Shown here one piece after another: positions 1-12,810 of a stretch of 64,000 nucleotides of DNA. The first letter of the stretch is position 1. Each line of letters begins with the position of its first letter. The position numbers and the translations under genes were made by a program. Source of the stretch: Capsicum annuum (lineage: Eukaryota; Streptophyta; Magnoliopsida; Solanales; Solanaceae); contig NW_025862277.1 of the NCBI RefSeq assembly GCF_002878395.1, positions 467,554 through 531,553 of the forward strand, given 5' to 3'. Under the pieces are notes generated by a model that saw only the letters and a program-made list of their open reading frames with translations, searched no databases and was not told the DNA's origin.

Positions 1-177
1 ATTTCTTTGTTTACTATTTTTTCATAGGACTTGATATCATCATGGTCTTCTTCTTTTGCAATTGAACAAAAATGTATCACTTTGCTTTTGGAAGGCTAAA
101 TAGTCCTACAAATGTTCATATAACGAACCATATTTTGGAATATCTTCCAGATGAATTTAAGGCGAGGATGAATCTTC
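1..177 (-). pseudogene. Endogenous caulimovirid ORF2 fragment (copy 2, left part)
   Basis: The plus-strand sequence aligns over its whole length with 24635 to about 24820, which lies in ORF2 of pararetrovirus copy 1. It therefore encodes, on the minus strand, the middle of that ORF. It continues off the left edge of the window. The missing neighbour (start of ORF2) resumes at 19310, so this is one half of a gene split by the LTR insertion at 178-19309. About 65-70 bp present in copy 1 (around 24820-24887) is absent at the split. The protein has no known function. The copy has small indels relative to copy 1 and no intact reading frame. Confidence 0.8.
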
Positions 178-1045
178 ACCCCGAGACTACCCCTAGTCAT
201 AACACAGTGCTTGGAACCACAAGTGATCCCAAACTAACCCATGAATTTGCATACTGTTAAGCAATTGAATTATAATATATTAGTTAGCTATTCTACTGTG
301 TGAAAATATAATCATGACAAAATCTAAGAAAATTATATTTCTGATACAATTTACAATCTGATAAAAACTGAGGAGAAAACTGAAATTACATGACTGACTC
401 TAACAACATCTATGAAGCCTCTACTATTCTAACTATAGATATATAGTACATGACCCCAACTAAACTACAACTAATCAATGTATATGAGTAATAAAGTAAA
501 GTACACGAACAACATCTAACTGAAGTCCCCGAAATAGGAGAACTCATCACCTGCTGGCTTGAACTGCAACTGTCTGATCGTGAGGTCTGGACTACAATTG
601 GTACCTACATTCTGAAATAGTGTAGTCACAAAAACATGTATATAAATCCGTACTTCTATAATGTACTGAGTAAGCGGGGGGGGAGGGGGGAATGCAATAA
701 GTAAAACTAATTTGATATGTAATATTAAAATATGCATGCTAAGTGTAAGAAAACTCACCAAGAGGCTAAGGTAAATTGAAAGATTAAATATCTTAAAACA
801 TGAGTAAGAAACATATTCTGATAAGTTGGTGAATCACTACACTTAGTTTCTTAAAACTTTACTTTTGAAGCATAAGTAGAGCTGAAGCTAGGATATGGCA
901 AAACATTAATACATGAACATACAAAACTAAACATACTTGTACTGAGCTGATCTGATAACTGGAATAACTGATGCATGGGTGACAGAATGATTGGAATCTA
1001 AGAAAGGGGATAACTAGCACCTATATAGAGTAGCTGATATAAGAA
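178..1045 (-). mobile_element. Ty3/gypsy-type LTR, 3' part (host of element E1)
   Basis: This is the 3' end of a minus-strand LTR. It shares the motif GAGACTACCCCTAG and the following track with the LTR end at 7345. It shares the block 520-650 with 7680-7800 and, in reverse complement, with 4140-4260. The terminal TGTAA expected at its left edge is missing. The LTR breaks at 1045 and resumes at 17293, giving a total of about 2.9 kb, close to the 2.6-2.8 kb of other LTRs here. No coding capacity is seen. A run of G8-A-G6 sits at 676-690. Confidence 0.75.
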
Positions 1046-1150
1046 TACAGATGTAAGACCCCACATTTTTGGGTTAGTCTTTGAACCATCATTCCTATGT
1101 GTATAAGCTATAATATAAATGATTACCATGTTAATATAAGTTTCATGATC
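640..1150. repeat. Left arm of a long imperfect inverted repeat
   Basis: This segment is the reverse complement, with scattered mismatches and small indels, of 2700-3225. The match crosses the LTR junction at 1045/1046 on this side and 2812/2813 on the other. It therefore duplicates a junction rather than marking two independent insertions. The loop is about 1.55 kb. Confidence 0.8.
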
Positions 1151-4100
1151 TCACTATAGTAGATCCACTGAGCTGGCAACATAGTTTTGGAACACAGGGA
1201 TTGCTACAAAGGGTCATACCCTCTACTGGCAGGTGAGCGCCATCCCTGGGTTCACTCAATGTTAAATCCTACTCCCAATTAAACTAACTCGGATTACTTA
1301 ACCTAATTAGGTTTAACTGATTATGAATCATGATAGTGCTTATTATGGTAATAACAATTGAGAAATTAATTAATGCTCATGGTTTAACTAAAATTAATCT
1401 GAGGATACTGAAAACTAGGTAAACAACTAAATTTTGGGTATTCATAACCCCCAAGACTCGCTAACAATAACAATAGGACCACATGAAAACTTTGAAACCA
1501 TAGAAGGGAATCATTTTTCAACATTCAACACTTAGGCATTTCATCAAATACATAGGGACCATAAACTTGTGCATGGGAATAAGAAATCATGTAAAAATAT
1601 CATGGTTACACAAATTAATTCACTACTTAGGGATTTGATACAAAGATCATAATATTCAAAATATGTATTGGCTCATTCCACTTGAAAACACCTATACTCT
1701 TAATTTGAAATCAAACACATGGGGATCATGAGTTAAAACATGGGAGTAGTTAAACCATGAAAATCACATAAATTTTAATATTAGAAACATGGATTAAGGA
1801 TTCAACATGTGAAAATCTCCATTCGAACATATCAAGGCAATATCAATGAAAACCATTTGTAAACATGATACATAATCAAAATTCATGAAGTTTCATGGAT
1901 ATAATTCATATTAACATGTAAATATCATAACTTTGAACTTGTTAACGGTTTTTTTTGGGTTCTATGAGTGAAAGGGGACCTGTGGATGAACTCTTACATA
2001 CTTTAATTAGATAGATTCTTGAAGAAATCATGAATTTGATGCAAAAATCTTGACTTTGAAACCCTTGGAGATGATCTTGAAATATTTTCTTGAAATTCCT
2101 GAACTAGAGAACTTAAATCCATATTTATCTTGAAGAGATTCTAATGGATTCTTGAAGTTCTTGGATCGAGGTTAGGGTTTGTTATTGAGAGAGAGAGGCT
2201 TTCTTAGAGAGAAATTGTGAGTGAAGGGGCAAATAATGGTCCTTGGAGGCTTTAATTTGGTGTTATGGATGGATTTGGGTGAGGGAAAATGACCAAAGTG
2301 ACCCTAGACCCTTAAGGAACTGAAGCAGCATATGAAATAGCTCTATATTACGTTAGATATAGCATTAGGGATAGCAATGCATCGTATAAATCATCACATC
2401 GGGGAGACCGGCGCGCATCTCTCCAATTGCATTGGCTTACTATTTCACATGGAAAATTCCATAAATTTTCACTCGGGTATCAGATTAAGGCAAAATTTAT
2501 ATTGTTGGAAAGATGACTCAATTATCTACAATTTGGTAGGTTTTGAGCTGCAAAATTCTACGTATATAAAAAGTTATACACATTCAAAGTAGACCCTTAT
2601 AGAATGGAATACCAAACTTTAGACGAACCAAAGTCTCTTAGCTTAACTTTGTTCTAAGTTATTCTTATGAGCATTTTTCACCTCAAAAGCATATCAAATA
2701 CGAGGATAAAGATAATGGAACTTATATTCATATGGTAATCTTTTTGATTATTGTTTATACATATAGGAACGATGGTTTAAAGACTAGCCCAAAAATACAG
2801 GGTCTTACATCTTTATTCTTATATCAGCTACTCAGTATATAGGTTCTAGTTATCCCTTTTCTTAGATTCCAATCATTCCATAACCCAGGCATCAGTTATT
2901 CAAGTAGTCAAATTAGCTCAGTACATGTATGTTTGGTTTTGTATGTTTATGTATTCATGTTTTACCATATCCCAGCTTCATCTCTACTTATCCTACAAAA
3001 GTAAAGTCTTAAGAAACTAAGTGTAATGATTCACCATCTTATCAGACTATGTTTGTTACTCATGTTTTAATATATTTAAGCTTTCAGTTTACTTTAGCCT
3101 CTTAGTGAGTTTGCTTACACGTAGCATGCTTGCTTAAAGATTACATATGAAATCAGTTTTACTTATTGTATTCACCTCCGCTTACTCAGTACATTCTAGA
3201 AGTACTAATCCATATATAAGTTTCATCACCAGAGCACCTACCAGTAGAGGGTGACTCTTTAGTCCTTCGAGACTTTACTTTAGTGGATCCACACAGCTAT
3301 TATTAGTACCTGTGGTACATTATTGACACCCTTCCAACTGGGGTTGCAGGTTGGACCCCAATTAGCTCAGATTATGGAATATCGGTTAGATGATACCTCA
3401 TATAGTCTTAGTTTAGTATTAAGTTTAGAGTTTAATTTTAGGTTTGCTTGACCATAGCATATGGCCATTAGTTATTTAGTTATCAGTATTTCAGTATCTC
3501 AGTTTATAGACTATATCAGAATTATGTTTTTATGCTTGGTCATGCATTATTAGATATTACAGTTTTCATGCATTCATACTCAGTCATTTCAGGTTGTTTA
3601 GTTAGTCCTTATCTCATAGACACAGTACTCCACCATTTCACTTTAGTTAATTTGATTAAGTTTAGTGCAGTGTCACATGATCATCATTTAGTCCTCAACT
3701 ATTCATTGTTCGGATATCAATAATCTGTATTCTTATATCAGTTACTCAGTGTATAGGTGCTAGTTATCATTTTTCTTAGATTTTACTCATTTCATCACCC
3801 AGGCATTAGTTATTCAGTTGATAAGATAAGTTTTGTACATATAGGTTTGTTTTCAAACATTCAAGTATTCATGTTTTACCATATCCCAGCTTCGGTTCTA
3901 CTTATATTATAAAAGGAAAGTTTTAAGAAACTAAGTGTAGTGATTCACCAGCTTATCAAATTACGTTTCTTACTTATTTTTTAAGATATTTTAGCTTTCA
4001 GTCTATTTCAATCTCTTGGTTAGTCTACTTACACATCGTCATGCATGTTTTAGGGTTGTGTATGAAACTAATTTTATTTATTCCATTCACCCCCGCTTAC

Positions 4101-4596
4101 TAAGTACATTCCAGATGTACTGATCACACATACGTCAGTGTGGCTACATTGTTTCATAATGTAGGTACCATTTGTAGCCCACACATCATAATTAGACAGT
4201 TGCAGTTTCTAACTAGCAGGTGATGAGTTCTCTTATTTTGGGAACTCCAGATAGTTTTAGTTCATGTATAGTTCATTTATTTTCATATGTATTGATTACT
4301 GATAGTTAGAGGTATGTCCCAGCTATCTATAGTCAGTATAGTAGAGGTTTCATAGATGTCAGTCAATGTTAGTCATGTAAATTTAGTTCTTTCCTCAGAT
4401 TTATCAGATTGTAAAACTTTATTAGTTACATAATATTTTAGATTCTTAGTATGATTATGTTTCCACATAATAGAACTTGTTATTTAATGTATTATAACTT
4501 AGTTGCTTAACAGTATGCTAGTTCATGGGTTAGATTAGGATTACTTATGGTTCGTAGCACCACGTGGCATCCAGGGTATACTCCTGGGGAATTTCA
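1046..4596 (+). mobile_element. 5' LTR of nested plus-strand element E1, internally inverted
   Basis: The LTR starts with TGTAAGACCCC directly after ACAGA of the host LTR. It ends near 4596 (CTGGGGAATTTCA, a decayed CTGGGGCATTACA). A degenerate Met-tRNA primer site follows. The 5' 1.6 kb is mostly in the wrong orientation: 1160-2812 reads as a minus-strand LTR start, and 2813-3225 is a reversed copy of the upstream flank. Normal plus order resumes at about 3226 with the 'CCAGTAGAGGGT' block seen also at 58970. Removing the inversion gives an LTR of about 3 kb. The sequence is noncoding; the short open frames at 2377 and 3532 have no support. Confidence 0.65.
2700..3225. repeat. Right arm of the long inverted repeat
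   Basis: Reverse complement of 640-1150. It contains a reversed LTR start (TGTAAGACCC read on the minus strand, ending at 2812) followed by about 410 bp matching the host LTR. The same 410 bp occurs a second time in direct orientation at about 3727-4130, because E1 and its host LTR belong to related families. Confidence 0.8.
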
Positions 4597-5000
4597 AACT
4601 TTGTATCAAATCCCAGAGTTCAAGTGTCCTAGGGTATCTATGAAGCCGTGTCTAGTAGAGTTTTGCATAATGGTACATAGATATCTGTACTTTTCTTCAA
4701 GAGGATACAAGGCATTTAGGAAATATTTCCCTTCTTTCATGTCTTAGATCGTGCTATAGAAAGGTTTTCTAAGAAACTTATATAGATTCTCATCATGCTC
4801 TATTCATGCCATCTTTGCCTTGTTTTTGAGGCAACAGAAATAGTCAAGCTCAAATTCCTACAGATAGAGTTTCCTCAGACAGTCCTCTTAGACAGTTACG
4901 GGATTACATGCAGGCTCAAAAGTATCCCATCAGTTCCCTTATGTTTAAAAGTTTTAAAGATTTTATTTATATTCATGAAAATCCTGCATTGAGCCGAAGC
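4597..5000 (+). mobile_element. Primer-binding site and leader of element E1
   Basis: TTGTATCA followed by CCAGAG at about 4602-4618 is a degenerate form of the initiator-Met primer site TTGGTATCAGAGC. Downstream, 4620-4750 resembles the leader of element 4 (59930-60040), including the shared track ending TTTCCCTTCTTTCAT. No gag open frame follows: the frames at 4547 and 4795 lie in leader sequence and are not genes. Confidence 0.6.
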
Positions 5001-7039
5001 TAGATGTGCTTCCAGATCCCTTCTCAGAATCCTTTATAGCATATAATCTAGAGTTAGAAGCATGAACCCTGAAGTTTAGAAGTAGTAGAGTTGGGATAGT
5101 GTTATCTAGATTAAAAAAATTATGTATCCATGGGGCTAGTTGTATGAAATTAAATCCATAGGCTTGAACAATGTCTGGAAGAATTTAATTTTACTAATTT
5201 GAAATTAAGTATGATGATGTGTATATGATCTAGAGGTGTACTGATATAGGATTGTAGTATTTTTAAGTTTTAAAGTGTGGGTTCTTAGATAGTATCCTTG
5301 AGTTGCTAAGTGTTAATAAATCTATTCATGTAGTATGTAACATTCTTACCAGATATGTTATGGGCTATAGAAAGTTAGGAGTTGTATTTTAGAAGGAGTA
5401 TTAGCAGTGAATTTTATTCTTTTAGATGCAGTCTTTCACGCTGAGTTTAGTTATGTGTATTGTTATATCGGGATCTAGAGTAATATAGTTGCAGTTCACT
5501 TTAGAGTTATAAAAAGAGTCCCACAGACTTAGAATGATGGCTTTAAGCTATGGGGGAGATGATAGAAAAAGTAACCAAGTTAGGCTCTCAGATCCCAATA
5601 GTGATGCCAATATGTGTAGAAAAGCAGTAAGGGAGGATAATTCCCAACCCATTCTTATCTCAGTGCAAAGCTTTTTGGTCTTCAAGAAACCTACTCATGC
5701 CTTACATGTCATCTCCATCATCACATCTCATATTCATGCGCTTTATAGAAAATCATGTACACTTCTAATTTCTAGTATGAATAGTTCTAGTTCACTCAAC
5801 AGTATGAATCATGTTCCATGAAATCATGAACTCCAAACTCAGGTCATGTAACTCATGACTCAGGTACCCATTCTTTATAGAATGTTTAGTTCTAGGTACT
5901 CATGCTACACTTCTAATGATCAGCGAAATTCAGTTTATGTCATGTATGCCCTCAATTTAGCTCTCTTCGATGAATTCATGCTTTTGATATTCTATTCCTC
6001 AGGCCTCTGTTACTTGTCAAAGTTATTCTTTCATATTTCAGGTCCTCTTGTTCTAACCTTTTAGTATCCTATCCTTACCATCTTAGGCACACCTCTACAT
6101 CATACCCATAACATTATACTTAATCTCAGATTAATAAACTTAAAATTTTGCATTCACTATTTCAAGCCTATTGGTCCACCTCTATATAACTAGCATCACT
6201 AACTATGCAACCATTACATCCACCTTGATGATCATCCACTGTTCAATGTTAGTGTCTAGTGCTAGGCATGATTAACAACCCAACTTCACATACTATTCTC
6301 TCTTGGAAGCTATAAAATACCAAGAAACACTATCCCACTTGAACCTTATAACAACGATAATAGATCATAATCATATCGTATATCTTAGTAAAATCTGCTA
6401 GCATATCCTCCTTCTACACATTAAAACTATTTACCCATCGATACACCTAATTACTTCCATAGCTCTTAAAGTTTCAACTAAACTCTTTTTGCAACCTCTA
6501 AGGAAGCCTAAATTACAATACTCAACCACCTAATACTTTCATTAATAATATATACTTTTATAGCACAACAACTACCATCAATAACTCCTTTCCTACTTCA
6601 AGCAAACAAAAATTCACCCTAACTAATAACTGCTTCTCTTCCTTCCACTAAACTAATACATGAGGACATCACCTCGCTACTAACTCGATCGTATGAAAAA
6701 GTTTATCTATATATATTCGATCAATTGCCATTACCACCTTTCTTGTCACTACACTTCTAAACCCATACTTCTAATTATAATAAGGACCTACTACTTATGA
6801 ATCATAACACTCAAGGTCATAACATCTCTCAAATGCAAACTCTATTTAACACTTTGGGTTCATACTATCTATCTCCTTTCATAAGCACTATCTGGATAAA
6901 AGGGGTTAATGAGGAATCTGAATACATAACATATTTTTTCTTAATTGGACAAATTATAATGATGAGAACAAAAATTTTCACTTAAGAAACATATAATACA
7001 CTAGTGATCTCCTCTCAAGCTCCTTGTGTGACTTCTAAA
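5001..7039. mobile_element. Noncoding retroelement-derived spacer
   Basis: No conserved protein motif can be read on either strand. The left part (to about 5650) is probably internal sequence of E1. The right part, before the minus-strand leader at 7040, is probably internal noncoding sequence of the minus element whose LTR is at 7336-9756. The boundary between them is not visible. Open frames at 5534, 5855 and 6797 have no family signature and look accidental. Confidence 0.4.
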
Positions 7040-7335
7040 ATTTTTGATAGTAAATCTGAGAGTATTATCTTAGGAGAAATGGGAATCTAGTACTCATGGT
7101 ATCTTGGAAAGTCATAGATGGAGAATTTTGGGGTATAACACAAGTAGATAGGAGCATCTGAGAGAACAACATTACAACACTATCTAGAGTATGAAAGAAA
7201 GGAAACATTTTCTTAAATGACCTGTAGCCTCTCGAATAAAAGTACAAACGTCTCTATACCATTCCGCAAGACTCTACTAGACACATCTTTATAGACACCT
7301 TAGGATACTTGAACTTCGTGCTCTGATACAAATTT
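7040..7335 (-). mobile_element. Leader and primer-binding site of minus-strand LTR element M1
   Basis: Read on the minus strand, a TTGTATCAGAGCAC primer site (about 7318-7332) follows the LTR end TTACA at 7336. Farther in, the leader shares the track around 7190-7260 (in reverse complement) with the leader at 4660-4750. This makes 7336-9756 a 5' LTR rather than a solo LTR. The gag and pol that should follow are not recognisable. Confidence 0.7.
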
Positions 7336-9756
7336 TGTAATAACTCGAGACTACCCCTAGTTGTCATATAGTGCTTAGGACCACACGTGACCCCAAGTTA
7401 ACCCTTGTACTAGCATAAATCATGACCAACTGGATAAAATACATAAATCTAAATAAAATAAGCGAAAGATTAATCTTTTCTAAATCTGATCAATACAAAG
7501 CTATATAAAAATAATTACAACTTTGCTTATACAAAACAAAACTGGAATTCAAATACATTAGTTCTACTGAAAGTCTATGAAGACTCTACTATACTGACTA
7601 TAGGTAGCTGGGATGCAACTCCAACTACTACTAATAAATACACATGAGTAACAAAATAAAGTACATAAATAACATCTAACTGAAGTCCCCGAAGTAGGGG
7701 GACTCGTTATCTGCTGTCTGGAATCTGCAACTATCTGATCATGATATATGAACTATAACTGAACTGGTACCTACATTTTTAAATGATGTAACACATAGGT
7801 ATATATATGGATTAGCACTTTTGGAATTTATTGAGCATGTGGGGGTGAATGCATAAGTAAAACAATAACTTTATTATTCATATAGCTTGTAAAGAATGCA
7901 TTCTAAGTGTAAATGACTCACATTGGCCTGAACAACTGAAAGCTGAAAATCATAAATCATGAATAATAAAGCATGCTGTGTAAATCTTGTGAGTCATAAC
8001 ACTTAGTTCTAAAAGCTATACTTTTACCCTTTCTTCTAGTGGAATAAGTAGAACTGAAGTTAACTATTTTCAAATCAGGCAGGTTAAGTGTAAGAAGACT
8101 TACCTTTGTATCTATAAACTAAAAGCTAAAATCTCATGGCTAATGGCTTATGTAAAACAATATCTGAAAAAAAATGTGAGCCTTTACACTTAGTTTCTAA
8201 AAGCTTGTCTATTTTTCTTTTCTGCCATTCTTTTCTGTTAGGAATTAAGGACTTTGGATGTTTTTTCTAACCAACATAAACCATGTGAACTATCTCTGAG
8301 TCCAACATCTTACCCACATTGGGGAGAGCTATTCTACCCTTGCCATCAGAATAGAACCTTATCTTAAGTGATCACTGTCTTAGCCCACTATGGGCACTTA
8401 AACTTTAAACCTACGATGACACGTAGTTTTAGGTCATGAGACCATGCAATCATACCCAACTCAGTGCTAAATACTACTCCCATGATTATCGCTCAAAACT
8501 TTAGAAAATCCACCTTCAAATAGCACAAGGGTTTATAATGAAAACCAATTATGCTTCTCTTTCTTTAAACTCAAACTATATGAACAATGTGGATTTCTTA
8601 TCTTAGCTTAGGATCAAAATATAAATTCTTTCTTGAATCTTGGTTAACAATCACCAAAGAGGCTTAAAATCAAAATCTTCTTGAAATATCAATACTAAAT
8701 CTTAGGGCTTAAAGCCAATGCTTTAATCTCATGCAAATTCATAGTAAAACATCATTCTCAATATACTTCTTGAAACACTTCACTTATATCATGGTTAAAC
8801 TTAATTGGAAATCTGTAATCAATGTCTCAAATAATACTCATGGTGTTTTAATCATAAAAGAGGATTCTTTAAATTAAGACAAATATGGACTTTCATTCTT
8901 CAATCACTTTATAGTCAAAAACTCAAACCAGACACTTTGGGTATGAACCCTAATTACAATTCATGTAAATTCATCTTTAAAAACTAGTTTTGGGCATAAG
9001 GATGAAAGAAGTATCCTTGTTCATAACTCCACATACCTTGTTTGATTAATTGGATGTAAAATCTTTAACTTTGAATCTCAAATGTTGTTCTTTAAGCTTC
9101 TTCTTGAAGTTCTTGAACCTGGAAACTTGAATTCTTGGTTATCTTGAAAAAGGAACTATGAAACTTAGGATTTCTTGAAGTTAAAGTTGAAGCTCTAAGG
9201 TTCTCTTGGATAGAAATTTACTGAGGAATGGGTGTAATATGCTTAAAATAGTGTTAAATATTTTGTTTTCATGATTTGGGGGTATGAAAGAAGACTAAAC
9301 TACCTCTGGAAATTAAAATTTATAACTGGAAAGCCGTTTAAGGCTTCATCAGGATGTGGTGACTCCCTCATTGTTACACTCGCCATAATGCGGTGCAATC
9401 ATAGTGAGTCACTGGAAAATGGCAATTGTTGTGTTGCACTCCACCATGACGTGCTAAGGCAATCGTCGCTATAGTCACCGTTATATAGTAGAATCGTGGT
9501 GGGCTACTATTTTGGAAAATCCAACGGGGTCAAATCTTCATCCAAAAGATTCAAACCCAAGACTTATGACCCTGAACATGAATCAACTCAAAAACTTATG
9601 TCTCGGCGTTGGAAAGTCCACTTTAAAAATCCTTAAAGTTAAAGGGAGTCGAAATATGACTAAGTTCCTCAACACTTAGTGAAGATTTTAAGACTTAAAC
9701 CCCTTAAGTATGCAACTAAGAACTGAAACAAACTAGGACTAGTACGGGGTATTACA
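7336..9756 (-). mobile_element. 5' LTR of minus-strand element M1
   Basis: The boundaries are clear: TGTAAT at 7336 and GGTATTACA at 9756, so on the minus strand the LTR reads TGTAATACCCCG...ATTACA, about 2421 bp. Its primer site is adjacent at 7320. The right flank (9757 on) matches the interior of the E1-type LTR at 3563, so M1 inserted into that LTR. A GC-richer block at about 9355-9510 contains short complementary motifs. The small open frame at 9271 lies in it and is not supported as a gene. Confidence 0.75.
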
Positions 9757-10349
9757 CATGCATTCATGCTCAGTCATCTCATGTTGTTCAGTTAGTCATT
9801 ATCTCATAGACACAGTACTCCACTATTTTAGTTCAGTTATTCAGATTAAGTTCAGTTCGGTGTTACATGATCAGCATTCAGTCATCAGCTATTTAGTGTT
9901 CAAATATCAATAGTCTGTATTCTTATTTCAGCTACTCAGTGTATAGGTGCTAGTTATCATTTTTCTTAGATTTCACTCATCTCGTAACTCAGACATCAGT
10001 TATTCAGTTAATCAAATTAGTTTAGTACATATAGTTTTATTTTTTAACGTTCACGTATTGATGTTTTACCCTATCCCAGCTTCGTTACTACTTATATTAT
10101 AAAAGGAATTTTTGAAGAAACTAAGTGTAGTGATTCACCAGCTTATCAGATTATGTTTGTTACTCATTTTTAAAAATATTCCAGCTTTCAGTCTACTTCA
10201 GTCTCTTGGTGAGTCTACTTACATTTAGTCATGCATGTTTTAAGGTTGCGTTTGAAACCAATTTTACTTACTGCATTCACCCTCTTACCCAATACATTCT
10301 AGAAGTACTGATCCATATATACATCTATGTGGCTAATAAAAATGCATAA
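9757..10349 (+). mobile_element. 3' LTR of element E1, part 1
   Basis: This piece aligns with 3563-4145 of the E1 5' LTR in the same orientation. It is broken at about 10338-10349 by the LINE and continues at 16860. The 5' half of this LTR is not found next to it, so it was lost or moved when M1 inserted. Confidence 0.7.
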
Positions 10350-10529
10350 AAAAATCATCCAAAATTAATCTTTCCTGACGATTATGACTAGGATCTCCGG
10401 TGGGAATGACCCACCGGATTAAAATACAAAACAATGTGGACGAGGTGAGGAAAAAATAAGCTCCATATCTCCAAAGTAAGCAGATTTACTGATAACTAAA
10501 ACATATGTGCAGGAAAATATTAGGGTTCC

Positions 10530-11895
10530 CCCAAAGCCTGTTGTTATGATGCATGGGGAACACACAGTCACGTGGAAATCTTCTGAGGTCAAGAACTTAA
10601 TCATACAAGAGAACCTATAGTATGAAATAGTGGTTAAGTTCTCATATGTCAAACCAGATGTGCAAGCATTATGTAAGTCAATACCAACACAAAGTGGGGT
10701 AAGGGGAGAATGCAATATCAGAGTGCTGGACTCATGTCATATACTGATAAGGTTGAACCAGTTGGAGGACTATGTTTGATTATTATAAATAGCTACATAC
10801 TATATCAAGATTAATGACATATATTGGCAAATAAGAATGCTGAAGTGGGACCCTGGGACCCTTGGTTTGAGCCTGATGTAGAAACCACGACAGGAATTAT
10901 ATGGATTTCAATGCCAGATTTTCCACCAAATTTTTTTGCTAAGGATGTTATTTTCTTAATAGCTTCAGCAATTGAGAAACCATTAATGGTGGATATGGAA
11001 ACACATAATCATAAAAGGCCTATTTATGCCAGAGTAAAAATAGAAGTGGATCTTGTTGCTAAACTTCTATGCAGAGTGAGAATCAGTGAAGAAGATGATG
11101 CTACTGGGAGATAAAATCAAAATAGATTAACATACAGTATGATTATAAGCCTAAATACTTTAAGGAGTGTTATCTACAAGGCCATAATGAGATGACTTGT
11201 TGGAGCCTTCATCCTGAACCGTATGAGAAGATACAAATACAAAATAAAGAAGGAAAGGAACACAAAAAAGTAGAAGAAGTGCAGACTAAAAAAAATGAAT
11301 AAAGAGGTAGCAATCACCAAGAATCAATGAATACAATGAAGGAACAAGTATAAGAAGGACAAGTATCAGCATATTGTAGGACCTGTGGAAGAAAAGGGGA
11401 AGGATATCAAGATTTCAAATGCTTTTAAGGCCCTAAATCAAAAATGCAAAGAGATACAAGAAACATTAATCATCTAGTAAAATAAACAAAGTGAAAAGGA
11501 GTGGGTCAATGAGACTTTTGGCAAGGTGCAAAATTAGGCAGCAGAATAACAGTCTCAAAAGTAGACACAAGTAGATAGTAATAATATAGAAAATGAGAAA
11601 CAAGTAGAAGCGATAGCAGAACAATCACAAGTACATGAAGTGAAGAAGTCACAAGAGAAAAGAAGAGTGAATGAAGAAGAGTATGCAACTAGCAAAGAAC
11701 TAATGTTGATTCTTCATAACAAGGATGACAAGCAAGAGAGAATAATAAAAAGAGTGGAACCCCTTGCAATGGATGTAGAAAGTATGATGGAGGTGGTGAA
11801 TGAAAATAATAAAGATATGGATGATAAAGGTTTAGGGGATAACATTGAAAAGATAGCTATTGAAGGGGATTTATCTCGTAAGAAAACTCAATGAC
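10530..11895 (+). pseudogene. LINE ORF1 (RNA-binding, DUF4283-like) pseudogene
   Basis: Two frames together give a DUF4283-like domain. About 10535-10820 contains the V(K)FSYVKPD and LDSCHILIRL tracks; 10824-11112 (96 codons, no internal stop) contains PDFPPNFFAKD and ARVKIEVDLVAKL. A frameshift near 10850 separates them. Downstream, 11167-11205 encodes a C-x4-GH-x4-C zinc-knuckle-like motif (CYLQGHNEMTC). A charged Lys/Glu-rich tail follows, open at 11640-11894. ORF1 proteins of plant L1 elements bind the element RNA in the ribonucleoprotein. The minus-strand frames at 10419 and 11506 are shadows. Confidence 0.75.
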
Positions 11896-11991
11896 TAAGT
11901 GCAAAGCACGGAAGGAACAAAAGAAAAAGAGGAAAAAAGTGGTAGAAAGTGCAATGCAGACAAGGAGTCAAGCCACCAAAACATTTTCACA

Positions 11992-12810
11992 ATGAATGCA
12001 TTACTTTGGATGACCAGATCAGTGAATACACAAAAAGTTCTTACAAGGCTCATCACAATGAAGAGAAGATATCATTTTGGTTTTATTGGTTTGAGGATTA
12101 AAAGGATAGATTAGGAATGCAGCATGTTGTGCTTAACAGATCAGGTAAGATTTAGGTATTTATGGATGCATTTATGGAGTATAGAATCATTAGATACGAA
12201 GAACAATTGCTTACTCTCAAAGTGGAAAGTCAATTTGCAGATATAGCTGTCTTTGTTACTCTAGTCTATGGAAAGTGCACTCAAAATGAGAGATTACAAT
12301 TATCGTCTTTGGGAGAATTGGCTAGTTTAATCCATAATCCTTGGATGGTAAGAGGAAATTTTAGTGTTGTTAGAAATGGGGAAGAAAAGCTAGGGGTCCA
12401 CCAGTCACTATTGAAGAGACTAATGATTTTAACCATTGTATTAATACTTGTAACTTAGAGGAAAATACTTTTAAGGGAAACAAGTATACATGGTAGAATG
12501 GCAGGATAGATGAGGATTGCATTTTGAAGAGGATGGATAAACTATTGATGAATGATAAGATACAGGAACTATTTCATAATATAGAGGTAGAACATTTGGT
12601 AAGGAGTGGCTCAGACCATGCTCTAATATTGCTACAATTTAGAACTCCAGGAGAGCAATTGATTAAACTTTTTAGGTTTCTAAACTTCTGGCTCAAAGAG
12701 GAATCACGTATGGAAGTCATCAGGCAAAGATGGAGTATAAATTTTGAAGGAAGTTCTTTTTTGAAGTTCCAGAAGAAGCTAAAGAATACTAAATAAGCAC
12801 TGGCTAAGTT
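11992..12810 (+). pseudogene. LINE ORF2, endonuclease domain (degenerate)
   Basis: The ORF2 start is probably the ATG at 11992 (MNALLWMTRSVNTQK), a typical N-terminus of the apurinic-type endonuclease of plant L1 elements. The expected catalytic tracks are recognisable but damaged. 'FIGL' at about 12085 lacks the following Glu. The GDFN track reads GNFS at about 12355, with Asp replaced. 'RMDKLLMND' (about 12528) and 'SDHALIL' (about 12610) are kept. Frames change at about 12115, 12460 and 12800. In active LINEs this domain nicks target DNA to prime reverse transcription. Confidence 0.75.

Noticed and set aside
72..260. Plus-strand open frame of 62 codons at the window start
   Set aside because: It lies antisense to the viral ORF2 fragment and crosses into the LTR, so it is a chance frame.
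516..761. Minus-strand frame with a Pro run
   Set aside because: The Pro run is the translated homopolymer at 676-690 in an LTR; no gene.
5534..5821. 95-codon plus-strand frame starting MMALSYGGDDRKS
   Set aside because: No family signature. It lies in retroelement spacer with stops all around in every frame.
10419..10715. Minus-strand 98-codon frame
   Set aside because: Shadow of the LINE ORF1 DUF4283-like domain, which reads on the plus strand.
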